From the NCBI GenBank assembly GCA_949295125.1, contig CASFJV010000046.1:62001-126000 (forward strand): DNA of 64,000 bases. The letters run 5' to 3'. This document shows positions 47,795 through 56,986 of the stretch, piece after piece (position 1 is the stretch's first letter; each line of letters opens with the position of its first letter). The DNA comes from an uncultured Spirochaetales bacterium (lineage in GTDB: Bacteria; Spirochaetota; Spirochaetia; Sphaerochaetales; Sphaerochaetaceae). The notes beneath the pieces are model-generated. The model had not been told where the DNA came from, did not search any database, and saw only the letters and a list, made by a program, of their open reading frames with translations. The position numbers and the translations under genes were made by a program.

Positions 47795-48304
47795 TCAGAA
47801 CATCCAGAGTGCTCCCACTCCGCCAGAGAAACCAAATCCAGCCTCAACGCCGTTATTTGTAATTCCAAGATCCACACCGAATCCCAAGCGGAGATACAGG
47901 TTGATTGGAACATCAGGAATTGTGTACTCAATGCCAGCAGCGGCAAGAACACCGACATTCATTGCAAACTGTTCACCAAAGAAAAATCCCATAGGAGCCA
48001 TAAGGCCAACTGTTACCGGCAAATGGTTTCTCCTGTCGATTTCGATATCGTAGACTTCATAGAAAGCTCCAATATCTCCACCAAGGCCAACACCATTGGA
48101 ACCAATATGCATGGCATCAACGCCAATGTTAGCGATAACGTCAAATTTACCCATTCCAAACTTAAGGCCAAGACCTGTATTTGTACCAAGGTTAAGACCT
48201 ACGCCAACGCTTCCGTCGCTTGCAGTGCCCCTAGTGCTGGCAGCAGTGAGAGGAGCAAGGAGAAGAAGGGCAAGAACAGCAACTAGTAATACTTTCTTTT
48301 TCAC
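47795..48304 (-). CDS. Small outer-membrane beta-barrel-like protein
   Basis: 169 residues. A signal peptide MKKKVLLVAVLALLLLAPLTAAS is followed by a Gly-rich chain with alternating hydrophobic segments (VGVGLNLGTNTGLGLKFGMG, VTVGLMAPMGFFFG, LYLRLGFGVDLG) and a terminal Phe after WM, the usual signal for barrel insertion in the outer membrane. The start codon is GTG. The function is unknown. The sequence supports an exported barrel rather than a particular family. Confidence 0.65.
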   Translation of the reverse strand: MKKKVLLVAVLALLLLAPLTAASTRGTASDGSVGVGLNLGTNTGLGLKFGMGKFDVIANIGVDAMHIGSNGVGLGGDIGAFYEVYDIEIDRRNHLPVTVGLMAPMGFFFGEQFAMNVGVLAAAGIEYTIPDVPINLYLRLGFGVDLGITNNGVEAGFGFSGGVGALWMF

Positions 48305-48476
48305 TTTTTCTTTTCAACCAAATAAATTGGCTTCTCCAATATTAAGATTTGCGGCAATACCGCATGGTTTTAGCTTATATCGATTAAGCTTGAAAAGTAA
48401 AGAAGAAAAGGCAATAATATACTGGCCAGTTTTGTGGATTGTTTATGTTAGTTTTTTTCAGAAAAGGAATTAGAAA

Positions 48477-49481
48477 GTGAAAAAATGTTTATACACACTG
48501 AAGCTTGAAGAGCTGATGGAAACGCTGTCGCTTGAAAAGAAATTCCAGGCAAGGATAGTGCGTGACAACCTTGTGAAAGGTGTGACAGACTTCCAGGATA
48601 TGACAAGCCTGAGCAAGGAAATGAGGAAAAGGCTTGGGGATAATGCCCTGACAACAGAAGTGACTGCAACCGAAAAAAGTGATTCTGCAGTGAAGCTCGC
48701 AATAAGGCTTTCAGATGGCCTTGCTGTCGAATGCGTAAGGCTCTCAGATGGAAAGGACAGGCATACGGCCTGCCTTTCAAGCCAGGTGGGATGTGCGATG
48801 GGATGCGCATTCTGCAAGACTGGCACAATGGGGCTCAAAAGGAACCTGGATGCTGGAGAAATCATTGAGCAGTATGTCCACCTTTTAAAGCTTGGGGAGG
48901 ATATCAGCCACATAGTCTTCATGGGAATGGGAGAGCCCTTAAATAATTTCGGCCCCCTTATGGAGGCAATACAGATACTCCACAATCCCGAGATGTTCAA
49001 TATCTCATACAGGAAGATCACCATAAGCACATCAGGTTTCGTGCCTGGAATCCATAAGCTTACGGAACTTGGCTTTCCAATCAAGCTTGCAGTAAGCCTT
49101 GTCACAGCAAATGATGAGAAGCGCTCAAGGATAATGAGGATAAACAGGACCTACCCTCTCAGCCAGCTCAGGCGGGCAATACTGTCATTCCAGCATCATG
49201 AGAACAAGAGGGTCACTTTGGAATACTGCATGCTGAAAGACTATAATATGGGAGCAGAGGATGCTGAAGAGCTGAAGAAATTCCTGCAGGGCATGGATGC
49301 CCTCGTGAATCTCATCCCATGGAATCCTATTGAGGGCATGAGTTTCAAAAGCCCTGATGACAATGATATCAGGCTCTTCACAAATGAGCTTAAGAAGCTT
49401 GGAATATCATATTCCATCCGAAGGAGCAAGGGAAGGGATATCTCGGGAGCCTGCGGACAGCTTGCATCAGAAGTTGACTGA
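48477..49481 (+). CDS. rlmN: 23S rRNA/tRNA adenine C2-methyltransferase
   Basis: A radical SAM enzyme of 334 residues that methylates A2503 of 23S rRNA and A37 of some tRNAs. The cluster motif is GCAMGCAFCKTG, followed by MGMGEPLNNF, and the catalytic cysteine lies in ISGACGQLA near the C-terminus. The GTG start at 48477 follows AAGGAA. It is closed by a strong terminator. Confidence 0.93.
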   Translation: MKKCLYTLKLEELMETLSLEKKFQARIVRDNLVKGVTDFQDMTSLSKEMRKRLGDNALTTEVTATEKSDSAVKLAIRLSDGLAVECVRLSDGKDRHTACLSSQVGCAMGCAFCKTGTMGLKRNLDAGEIIEQYVHLLKLGEDISHIVFMGMGEPLNNFGPLMEAIQILHNPEMFNISYRKITISTSGFVPGIHKLTELGFPIKLAVSLVTANDEKRSRIMRINRTYPLSQLRRAILSFQHHENKRVTLEYCMLKDYNMGAEDAEELKKFLQGMDALVNLIPWNPIEGMSFKSPDDNDIRLFTNELKKLGISYSIRRSKGRDISGACGQLASEVD

Positions 49482-49483
49482 GA

Positions 49484-49518
49484 AAAAATGGGAAAGATTT
49501 AGGCTCTTTCCCATTTTT
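49484..49518. terminator. Bidirectional terminator between rlmN and alaS
   Basis: AAAAATGGGAAAGA (49484-49497) and TCTTTCCCATTTTT (49505-49518) form a perfect 14-bp stem with T runs on both strands. Confidence 0.9.
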
Positions 49519-49528
49519 ATGCCATTGC

Positions 49529-51322
49529 TTATTTTTCAAGGACTGCCTTGATCCTTCTTACGCCTGCGGATGAGGACTGCTCCTTAAGTATCCTGAAGTG
49601 CCCCATATCCCCTGTGTGTGTCACATGGGGGCCGCCGCAGACTTCCTTTGAGAAATCTCCGATTGTATATACAGTGACTTTCTCCCCATACTTTGAATCA
49701 AAGAATGCAATTGCACCCTCTGATCTTGCTTCATCAAGTGTCTCTGTCTTCACAGTTACAGGCAGATCCCTCTTTATAGCATCATTAACAAGATCTTCGA
49801 CTTCCTTCAGCTGCTCTTTTGTCATTGGCTCTGGATGTGTGAAGTCAAAGCGCAGGCGCTCAGCAGTGATATTGCTTCCCTTCTGCCCTACATGCGTTCC
49901 AAGAACTTTTCTCAGTGCAGCATGGAGAAGGTGTGTTGCAGTGTGCAGTGCTGTTGTCTGTTCGCTGTGATCAGCAAGCCCTCCCTTGAACTGCTGCTCA
50001 GCTCCGGCACGGGAAAGTTCCTGATGCTTTTCGAATGCTTCATTGAATCCTGCAACATCAACAGTGAATCCATTTTCCTTTGCAAGCTCCTGAGTGAGCT
50101 CAATTGGGAATCCATAGGTATCATAGAGCTTGAATGCCAGGCGGCCGGAGATCACCCTGCTGTTTCCCTTCATGAGGTTAGGAAGCATTTTAGCAAACTC
50201 CCTCTCACCCTTGACCAGTGTGTCAGAGAACTTCTCTTCTTCCTTTGCAAGCTCGTTATCTATGAAATCCCTATGCTCGATAAGCTCTGGATACGGCTTT
50301 CCATACTGGTCAATAACGATCTTTGCAAGCTCAGAGAGGAATGGCTTGTTGATTCCAAGTTTCTTGGCATGCCTTACAGCCCTTCTTATAAGACGGCGGA
50401 GTATATAGCCCTGACCGACATTGGATGGCGCAATCCCCTTCTGGTCTCCGAGAATGAATACGCTGGTCCTTGTATGGTCAGCAATGATTCTCATTGACTT
50501 GTCATCCTCTTCATCATCGCCATACTTCTTGCCGCAGAGGCTCTCAATTCCGCTTAATAGCCCGGAAAAGATCTCAGTCTCGTAGACGCTCTTCTTTCCA
50601 TTGAGGACGGCAACAGTCCTTTCAATGCCCATTCCGGTATCTATGCACTTCCTTTCCATCTCATGGTATGTTCCATCAGCCTCTTTCCTGTAGCCCATGA
50701 AAACGTCATTCCAGATTTCAAAATATTTTCCGCAAGAACATCCTGGCTGGCAGTCCGGTCCGCATTTTGGCCTTCCGGTATCATAGAACATCTCACTGTC
50801 CGGTCCGCATGGCCCAGTCTCGCCTGCAGGTCCCCACCAGTTGTCTTCCCTGCCTTTGTAGTAGATCCTTTCCTTTGGAATTCCAAGGCTTTCCCACTTC
50901 TTTGCAGCAATCTCATCGCGTGGCACTTCATCATCGCCCTTGAAGACTGTGACGCTGATCTTCTCTGGATCTATTTCCAGCACCTTTGTCAGGAACTCAT
51001 ATGAGAACTCGATAGCTTCTTCCTTGAAATAATCGCCAAGGGACCAGTTTCCAAGCATCTCAAAGAATGTCAGGTGGTGCGGGTCTCCTACACTGTCAAT
51101 ATCTCCAGTCCTGATGCACTTCTGGTAATCTGTAAGCCTTTTTCCCTGAGGATGCTCAGCTCCAAGGATATATGGAACAAGAGGATGCATTCCAGCTGTT
51201 GTAAAGAGGACTGTCGGATCGTTTTCAGGGATCAAGGATGCGCCGCTGATCTGGCTGTGTCCCTTACTTACGAAGAAATCGATATACATTTTCCTTAAAT
51301 CATCTGCACTAATCTTTTTCAT
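49529..51322 (-). CDS. alaS: Alanyl-tRNA synthetase, short form
   Basis: 597 residues instead of about 870. The catalytic class II core is complete (FFVSKGHSQISGASLIPENDPTVLFTTAGM, FEMLGNWSLGDYFK, GYILRRLIRRAVRHAK) and so is the editing domain, with HTATHLLHAAL and CGGPHVTHTGDMG. A CGPDC and CSCG zinc-like insert follows PAGETGPCGPDSE. The protein stops at SSSAGVRRIKAVLEK, so the C-Ala/DHHA1 domain and its coiled coil are absent. Borrelia and Treponema have the same short form, which supports the spirochaete assignment. Confidence 0.94.
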   Translation of the reverse strand: MKKISADDLRKMYIDFFVSKGHSQISGASLIPENDPTVLFTTAGMHPLVPYILGAEHPQGKRLTDYQKCIRTGDIDSVGDPHHLTFFEMLGNWSLGDYFKEEAIEFSYEFLTKVLEIDPEKISVTVFKGDDEVPRDEIAAKKWESLGIPKERIYYKGREDNWWGPAGETGPCGPDSEMFYDTGRPKCGPDCQPGCSCGKYFEIWNDVFMGYRKEADGTYHEMERKCIDTGMGIERTVAVLNGKKSVYETEIFSGLLSGIESLCGKKYGDDEEDDKSMRIIADHTRTSVFILGDQKGIAPSNVGQGYILRRLIRRAVRHAKKLGINKPFLSELAKIVIDQYGKPYPELIEHRDFIDNELAKEEEKFSDTLVKGEREFAKMLPNLMKGNSRVISGRLAFKLYDTYGFPIELTQELAKENGFTVDVAGFNEAFEKHQELSRAGAEQQFKGGLADHSEQTTALHTATHLLHAALRKVLGTHVGQKGSNITAERLRFDFTHPEPMTKEQLKEVEDLVNDAIKRDLPVTVKTETLDEARSEGAIAFFDSKYGEKVTVYTIGDFSKEVCGGPHVTHTGDMGHFRILKEQSSSAGVRRIKAVLEK

Positions 51323-51361
51323 AGCTTTGATATCCTAATTCTTTTATCTTTTATTGGTCAA

Positions 51362-52285
51362 TCAGAAAAGATCCGGGGTAAGACTCAGATCCGTCCTGAT
51401 TTTCCCCCTTCTTTCCTTTTTTCCCAGGAGTTTTTTCAGGTCGCTCTGCCTGGAATATGGCATGGCTCCGCATTTAAGGCGTTCTCTTGTGAAGCTGTAT
51501 CCGTCAAGGTCAAGGACATGGGTGCTCAGCATCTTGGGAACATCATCCTTTGCCTCGTCGAAGATCTTCCATGAAGGCCCTCCATCCTTTTCCTCCACAA
51601 GCATTATGGATTTTGACAATGTCGATACTGCCCTGTTCCTTACAGCCTGATGCCATTTGCTGTCCACAAGCGAAGGTCCTGTCACACTTATGATAAGCCC
51701 CCCACGCTTATATATGTCTGCCATCTGGTTCATAAGGCGTTCATTTGGTGCCTTTGTCACAAATGATGAAGAGAATGCGATCACATTGGCACTCTCCTTT
51801 ATTGTTTCGGCTATCGCTATGCTCGAAACCCCAAGCTTCAAGGGGGTTAGAAGTGAAATCCTGCTATTTATGATGAAACGGGCGGCTTCTGCTGTTATCC
51901 TGGAAGCTTCCTTTCCAGGGCTCAGCGTCCCAAGCACGGTAATCCTGTCTTTTTCAAGGTTGCCTATATTGCCAAGAGCATATATGAAAGGAACTGGATA
52001 TTCACTCTCAGCAAGCCTTCTGGGAAAAAGGGGGCTCCTTTCATCTATTATCTCGAACTCAGCCCTTATATGCTGGTATTTCTCCCTGACAGCTCTCCAT
52101 GCATCCTCAAGTTCATCCGCACTTCTTTCCATCATCATGCCAAGCTTCCTTGAAAAAGACGGAAGGGGCTCTGATATATCCACAGAATTCCTTAGGCGTG
52201 TAAAGAGTGAATATGCCTTCCTGAAATCCTCACAAAGGAGAGTGAGGATCGTCTCATAGCTCATGCTCTCATTGATCTTACGCAA
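51362..52285 (-). CDS. Divergent DprA/Smf-like protein
   Basis: 307 residues resembling DprA only in outline: DERSPLFPRRLAESEYPVPFIYALGNI matches the pre-Rossmann segment YPxxLxxixdxPxxLYxxG, and ITVLGTLSPGKEAS stands for the start of the Rossmann fold. The conserved SGxAxGID and H signature of true DprA is absent, so RecA-loading function is doubtful. I chose the TTG at 52285, which lies 7 bases after GGAGG and overlaps the panE stop by 8 bases; the ATG at 52264 is the alternative. It is in an operon with panE. Confidence 0.6.
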   Translation of the reverse strand: MRKINESMSYETILTLLCEDFRKAYSLFTRLRNSVDISEPLPSFSRKLGMMMERSADELEDAWRAVREKYQHIRAEFEIIDERSPLFPRRLAESEYPVPFIYALGNIGNLEKDRITVLGTLSPGKEASRITAEAARFIINSRISLLTPLKLGVSSIAIAETIKESANVIAFSSSFVTKAPNERLMNQMADIYKRGGLIISVTGPSLVDSKWHQAVRNRAVSTLSKSIMLVEEKDGGPSWKIFDEAKDDVPKMLSTHVLDLDGYSFTRERLKCGAMPYSRQSDLKKLLGKKERRGKIRTDLSLTPDLF

Positions 52286-53174
52286 GGACAATCCTCCTGG
52301 CTTCCAAGAGGATTTGAGCCATATCAGTATTGGGGGAAGGGATTGAATGCTGATGAGCCAGGCGCGAGACAGTTCCTGCAAAGAACTGGTTTTCCGTCTC
52401 CCTTCCAGCCTGGACATCCTGCAGCATACTGGTCTTTCCATGATCACGCAGGCTTGTGACTGTCCTTATCATCTTCTCGATATCATCCTGTGTGATATTC
52501 ACCCCTTCTGCCTTTGCAACTTTCTGGCACTCGGAGGCAATCAGGCGCACAGCACGGATAAAAAAAGGATTTTCACATATTGCACTGTAATCCGCATCAA
52601 GTATCGCAGAGAGTGTGTTGAAACATGTGTTGAGCATGAACTTCCACCATTTTTCATGGATTATGTCATCTGGAATCTCATAGCGCTGAGAGGAAATGTC
52701 GAAAAGCTCCTTTATCCTGAGAATCCTTTCAGTAATTTTCCCGTCCTTCTCACCGAATATTATCTTGCCGCCATCTGTAAAGCAGACAGTCTCCAATCCG
52801 TTATGGTTGCTTGAGAGGTTTGTAATGAAAGAATAAATCACACGCTCATTTCCAAAGCGCTCTGAGAGAATGCGCTCTGCATCAATTCCGTTGAGAAGGC
52901 TCATTATGGCAGTGTTCTCACCCACAAATGGTGCAATCTCATCAAGTATGCCATAAAGATGGAAGTTCTTTACGGCAACAATCAGGAGATCAGCTTTCTC
53001 AGCCTCATTAGGTGTTTCCAGCCTAAAAAAGTACCTCTTGCCGTTTATCAGAACGCCTTCCCTGTACCTTTGCTTCCTTCTTTCATCGGTTATCAGGGCA
53101 AAATCCGAGTGTCCATGTATCTTTTCTGCGACTACAGAACCAACTGCCCCGCAGCCTATCAATCTCACTATCAT
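52278..53174 (-). CDS. panE: 2-dehydropantoate 2-reductase-like oxidoreductase
   Basis: 298 residues of the ApbA/PanE ketopantoate reductase family, NADPH-dependent. The cofactor motif LIGCGAVGS opens the protein, followed by VAVKNFHL, LLNGIDAE and the C-terminal catalytic region with EKWWKFMLNTCFNTLSAI. No pantothenate genes are adjacent, and several family members act on other 2-oxo acids, so the name is a family call. The start is ATG 53174, 7 bases after a perfect TATAAT. Confidence 0.8.
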   Translation of the reverse strand: MIVRLIGCGAVGSVVAEKIHGHSDFALITDERRKQRYREGVLINGKRYFFRLETPNEAEKADLLIVAVKNFHLYGILDEIAPFVGENTAIMSLLNGIDAERILSERFGNERVIYSFITNLSSNHNGLETVCFTDGGKIIFGEKDGKITERILRIKELFDISSQRYEIPDDIIHEKWWKFMLNTCFNTLSAILDADYSAICENPFFIRAVRLIASECQKVAKAEGVNITQDDIEKMIRTVTSLRDHGKTSMLQDVQAGRETENQFFAGTVSRLAHQHSIPSPNTDMAQILLEARRIVLA

Positions 53175-53181
53175 GGAGGCT

Positions 53182-53187
53182 ATTATA
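53182..53187 (-). promoter_or_regulatory. -10 box 7 bases before the panE start
   Basis: TATAAT on the minus strand followed by AGCCTCC and the ATG at 53174; there is no Shine-Dalgarno and no clear -35. Confidence 0.5.
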
Positions 53188-53285
53188 GCCAATAGCCAAA
53201 ATTTAGGAAAGTTTTACATTTCTCCCTTTAAAGAGATTTCCATTTTTAGCATAATAACTATCGTTTTTGAGGAGATGGGAGAGAA

Positions 53286-54170
53286 ATGAAAGAAAGCAGA
53301 GCATTATTACTTTTACTTCTTACGTCATTCATTTGGGGACTCAGTTTTGTAGCCCAGAGTGTCTCAACAGAGAGCATCGGGGCATTCACGTTCAACGGAA
53401 TCAGGATGATCCTCGGTGCGCTGGTGCTCATTCCTTTTGCAGTACCAGATTTAAAGGCGCACCGCGGCAATAAGGAATATTTCAAGGCTTCTGTCCTTGG
53501 TGGGCTGGCAATGGGAGTGGCGCTGGCATTTGCTTCAATGGCACAGCAGATCGGCATAGAGACAACGGATGCAGGAAAGGCAGCTTTCATAACCAGCCTT
53601 TACATGATAATCGTTCCTTTCATCTCCCGCATTTTCGGCAGGAAAATAGAGAAGAAGATATGGCTTTGTGCCGTAGTCGCACTTATTGGAATGTACCTTC
53701 TCTGCCTTTCTGGTGGATCGAGCATCTCAAAAGGCGATATCTACCTCTTCTTGTGCGCAGTCTTCTTCTCAATCCATATCCTTGTAATTGAGAAAGCTGC
53801 AAAAAACCTTAATGGCGTGGTACTGTCAATGTTCCAGTTCTTCTTTGTAGGTATCATCTGCATTGCAGGAATGCTGGTTTTTGAGACGCCAGATCTAGGC
53901 AGCATCATGGATGCAGCCCTCCCTCTTGCCTACTCCGGTTTCCTTTCCTGCGGCGTTGCCTATACCCTTCAGACGGTAGCCCAGCGCTATACGGAAGCAA
54001 CAAAAGCAACCCTTGCCCTCTCACTTGAGAGCGTATGGGCTGCAATTGGAGGGGCTGTGCTTCTTTCCGAAAGGCTGAGTGCTCCTGAGCTTATAGGATG
54101 CCTGCTTGTTTTCGCAGCAGTGCTCCTTTCCCAGCTTGACCTGAGGAAAATCAGTAGCGCTTCTCGATAA
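53286..54170 (+). CDS. EamA-family (DMT) exporter
   Basis: 294 residues with about ten hydrophobic segments in two homologous halves, each with the EamA pattern: LLLTSFIWGLSFVAQSVS at the start and VLSMFQFFFVGIICIAGM, SLESVWAAIGGAVLLSERLSAPELIGCLLVFAAV in the second half. It is a drug/metabolite exporter of unknown substrate in the inner membrane. GGAGAGAA precedes the ATG. Its end overlaps the convergent ECF gene by 20 bases. Confidence 0.86.
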   Translation: MKESRALLLLLLTSFIWGLSFVAQSVSTESIGAFTFNGIRMILGALVLIPFAVPDLKAHRGNKEYFKASVLGGLAMGVALAFASMAQQIGIETTDAGKAAFITSLYMIIVPFISRIFGRKIEKKIWLCAVVALIGMYLLCLSGGSSISKGDIYLFLCAVFFSIHILVIEKAAKNLNGVVLSMFQFFFVGIICIAGMLVFETPDLGSIMDAALPLAYSGFLSCGVAYTLQTVAQRYTEATKATLALSLESVWAAIGGAVLLSERLSAPELIGCLLVFAAVLLSQLDLRKISSASR

Positions 54171-54678
54171 GGCGGGCCTTCTCAAGGGCAAAGACAATAG
54201 CTGGAATGACTGCAAGCTGTATTATGATTGCAGGCCATGTGGAGGCAAAGTAGGAAGCAAGCCATGCATTGAATGAGTATGAGCCTGATGAGAATACCAG
54301 GGCCCTGCAGATTCCGGCAACGGCTCTTCCTGCTATCATCGAAAGGACCAGGGATATATAGAGGTCTGCCATATAGTTATATGTGTGGATCACCTTCATG
54401 AAAATACCGGCAAAGAATGCATACGCTGCCAGCTCGATCATCATCTGCGGCATGTAAGAGAAAGCTGGCATTCCTGTAAGTATTGATGAGAGGAACGGGC
54501 CAAGGATACCTACAATAAGGCCATAGAACGGTCCAATGGTAAGGCCTGCTATGAAGGCAGGAATATGCATAGGGCTGATCAAGATTCCGGCATTCGGAAT
54601 AGCATGGAATGCCATCGGAAGAATTACGCATAGTGCAGCAAGAGCTGCTGCGATAATGATTTTCCTGATGTTTGTCAT
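54151..54678 (-). CDS. ECF transporter substrate-binding (S) component
   Basis: 175 residues, about six membrane segments, of the ECF S-component family: HAIPNAGILISPMHIPAFIAGLTIGPFYGLIVGILGP is characteristic. It should bind a vitamin or metal ion; the ligand cannot be named. AGGAG lies before the ATG. It is the last gene of the minus-strand operon A-A'-T-S, overlapping EcfT by four bases. Confidence 0.8.
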   Translation of the reverse strand: MTNIRKIIIAAALAALCVILPMAFHAIPNAGILISPMHIPAFIAGLTIGPFYGLIVGILGPFLSSILTGMPAFSYMPQMMIELAAYAFFAGIFMKVIHTYNYMADLYISLVLSMIAGRAVAGICRALVFSSGSYSFNAWLASYFASTWPAIIIQLAVIPAIVFALEKARLIEKRY

Positions 54679-55406
54679 ATAATTTCTCCTATAATCAGTA
54701 ATATTGCCAATAGAAGTGCAGTGACTTCCTTGATACCACATTTCAATAATTCCACATCAGCTTTCATGCCTGCGCTGTAGCCACGGGAAACAAGAGCAAA
54801 AGAAAGTTCATCAGAACGCCTGAAAGCCATTATGAAGATTGGAATAACTATCGCTTTATAGCCCACTATCTTCTCCCTGAGGCTTTCCTCATTTCCCAGG
54901 CTCCTGAGCTTCCTGATCCTTTTCAGCTTCTCACTTTGCCCGCTGAATTCATCAATAAGGTAGAGAGCAAGGCTCATGGCAGATGCGATCTTCTCAACAG
55001 GAATGAAGAAAAGCTTCAATGGAAAGAGGAGAAGATAGGTGCAGCTGCTTATCTCACTGATTCCCGTTGAAAGGGTATATGCCTCAGCAAGCAAAGTGAT
55101 GATGGAAACCCTGTAGACAATGATGAAAGCCCTGATTATCCCCTCAAGGGAGCATCTGAAGAAAAGGAAGCTGAAAATGGATCCCTCATCAGAGAACAGT
55201 GAGTTAAGGAGGAAAATGAGCAGAAGGAAATGCCTGAGCTTATAAAGTGGCCTGAAAAGCTCTCTTTTGTCTATGCCTGTGACACCTATTAGGAGCGCTA
55301 TCAGGATGAAGAGAGCCACATTCCAGGCGAAAGAGGAAGCAAGCAGCAGGGCAGAGATAAGCAGTATGAGCAGCAGCAAGCGGTAAAAAGGCCTTATCCT
55401 ATCCAT
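54675..55406 (-). CDS. ECF transporter transmembrane (T) component
   Basis: 243 residues of the CbiQ/EcfT family. Membrane helices occupy the first 120 residues; the cytosolic part has RKLRSLGNE and SRGYSAG, the latter matching the Ala-Arg-Gly type coupling motif that docks into the ATPases. It overlaps both neighbours by 4-8 bases. Confidence 0.82.
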   Translation of the reverse strand: MDRIRPFYRLLLLILLISALLLASSFAWNVALFILIALLIGVTGIDKRELFRPLYKLRHFLLLIFLLNSLFSDEGSIFSFLFFRCSLEGIIRAFIIVYRVSIITLLAEAYTLSTGISEISSCTYLLLFPLKLFFIPVEKIASAMSLALYLIDEFSGQSEKLKRIRKLRSLGNEESLREKIVGYKAIVIPIFIMAFRRSDELSFALVSRGYSAGMKADVELLKCGIKEVTALLLAILLIIGEII

Positions 55407-56124
55407 TCTTCACCATCCCAATCAGCTCATCAAGGCTCAGCACCGCCTTTCCAAAGAGCTCCATGCTCTTTCTGTAAGCAAAGCTTTTTTCAACAAGCCC
55501 CTTTTCCATGGCAGACTGAGGCTCACCGTCAAAAACAATTTTTCCGCCATCCATGACTAAAAGCCTGTCGGCAAGATCAAGATCGGTGCTGTCATGCGTT
55601 ATGAGGATATATCCAGTATTGCTTTCAGAAAGATGGCTGAAAAGCTTGCGAAGGGCCTTTACCCCTTTGCCGTCCAGGCCGGAAAAGCTTTCATCAAAGA
55701 GGATGAATGATGGCCTTAAAGCCATGGCAGCTGCAATTGAGATAAGCCTCTTTTCCCCTCCCGAAAGGGAAAAAGGCGATCTATCAAGGAATGAGCTGTC
55801 CAAGCTTACAAGAGAGAGAACCTCCATCACTCTCTTCTCTGCCTCAGCCCTTTCAAGCCCTTTGAGGGAATAAAGGATCTCCTGATGCACAGTCGGAAGG
55901 AAGAAGGAGTCTTCAGCATACTCAGGAACATATGCTATCCTTTCACTGATTTCAGCCTTTCCTGATGTCAAAGGATCCATAAGGGAGATGGCATCAAAGA
56001 GGCTTGTCTTTCCTGAGCCGTTTTTTCCCATGATGGCAACCCTTTCACCGCTTCTGATTTCAAGCTCCAGAGGTCCCAGTGTAAAGGATCCTCTCTTTAA
56101 TTCAGCGCCCTTTAATGCAATCAT
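55399..56124 (-). CDS. ECF transporter ATP-binding protein (second)
   Basis: 241 residues. Walker A is MGKNGSGKTSLFD near residue 32, signature PFSLSGGEKRLISIAAAMAL, Walker B FILFDESFSGLDGKG and the switch histidine in ILITHDSTDL. ATG 56124 follows GGAGG and overlaps the upstream ATPase by four bases. It powers the S and T components. Confidence 0.88.
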   Translation of the reverse strand: MIALKGAELKRGSFTLGPLELEIRSGERVAIMGKNGSGKTSLFDAISLMDPLTSGKAEISERIAYVPEYAEDSFFLPTVHQEILYSLKGLERAEAEKRVMEVLSLVSLDSSFLDRSPFSLSGGEKRLISIAAAMALRPSFILFDESFSGLDGKGVKALRKLFSHLSESNTGYILITHDSTDLDLADRLLVMDGGKIVFDGEPQSAMEKGLVEKSFAYRKSMELFGKAVLSLDELIGMVKNG

Positions 56125-56864
56125 CTTACTGCCTCCATGAAGATATCTTCTTCCCTGGCTCTTATGCTGCATTTTTCAAGCAGCCTGATATCTTTCAGCA
56201 CATCAGGGCTCTTCCCATCTTTTATTATCCTTCCGCCGCTTAAGAGGAGGATCCTGTCAGATAATGATGCAATCTCTGCACTATGCGTGACACTTATTAT
56301 TCCTTTTCCCCTATTCTTCTCTTCATTGATTGCACTCTCCAGGAGAATCCTGGCTTTTCTATCCAGGTAAGAGAATGCCTCATCTAGTATTATGATCTCA
56401 GGATCAGAAGAAAAGAGCGCAGAGAGTGCAAGCCTCTGCTTTTCCCCGCCAGAGAGGTCTTTTACAGCTCTCTTTCCATAGCCACTTAAGCCGAATCTCT
56501 CCAGGCTTCTTAATGCCTTAGCCTTTGCCTCTTCATAAGGAATGCCGAAATTGAGGGATGAAAACATTACCTCTTCCAGTACGTTCCTGCTTATCATGGA
56601 GGACTCCGGATTCTGGAAAAGCAGGGCTATCCTGGATCTTATTGCCTTAGCATTCTTCCTCTCTTTCACATCCAGGCCGAAGATGGAAAGATAGCCGCTT
56701 TGAGGGGGAAGAAGCAGGTCAAGTACCTTCAAGAGTGTGCTCTTGCCAGAACCATTTGCTCCAAGTATAGTGATGTACTCTCCCTTTTCCAGGGTGAATG
56801 TGATATCCTTCAGCACCGCTTCACCGTAGTATGAGAAGCTGATTTCTTCTGAGTTGATTAACAG
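56121..56864 (-). CDS. ECF transporter ATP-binding protein (first), probable CTG start
   Basis: Walker A ILGANGSGKSTLLK, Q loop LLFQNPESSMI, signature VKDLSGGEKQRLALSALFS, Walker B IIILDEAFSYLDRK and VTHSAEIA are all present. With the GTG at 56816 the protein would begin VLKDITFTL and lose the first strand and the A-loop. The frame is open upstream and encodes ISFSYYGEA, the normal ABC start with its aromatic residue. No ATG, GTG or TTG is in frame there, but a CTG at 56864 lies 6 bases after AGGGG. I take this as the likely start. Confidence 0.75.
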   Translation of the reverse strand: MLINSEEISFSYYGEAVLKDITFTLEKGEYITILGANGSGKSTLLKVLDLLLPPQSGYLSIFGLDVKERKNAKAIRSRIALLFQNPESSMISRNVLEEVMFSSLNFGIPYEEAKAKALRSLERFGLSGYGKRAVKDLSGGEKQRLALSALFSSDPEIIILDEAFSYLDRKARILLESAINEEKNRGKGIISVTHSAEIASLSDRILLLSGGRIIKDGKSPDVLKDIRLLEKCSIRAREEDIFMEAVR

Positions 56865-56923
56865 ATGGTTCCCCTGCTCTTTCTTCTGAAAAAGGCATCC
56901 TGCTCCATACAGGACATAATGAG

Positions 56924-56960
56924 GATAAAAAAAGTAAAATGCCTGGCTTCTGCCAAGCGC
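56924..56960 (-). terminator. Intrinsic terminator after the DUF3842 gene
   Basis: On the minus strand GCTTGGC pairs with GCCAGGC (7 bp, one G-U) around AGAA, followed by ATTTTACTTTTTTT. Confidence 0.7.
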
Positions 56961-56986
56961 TGAAAAGAAAAATAGCAGAAAAAAGG

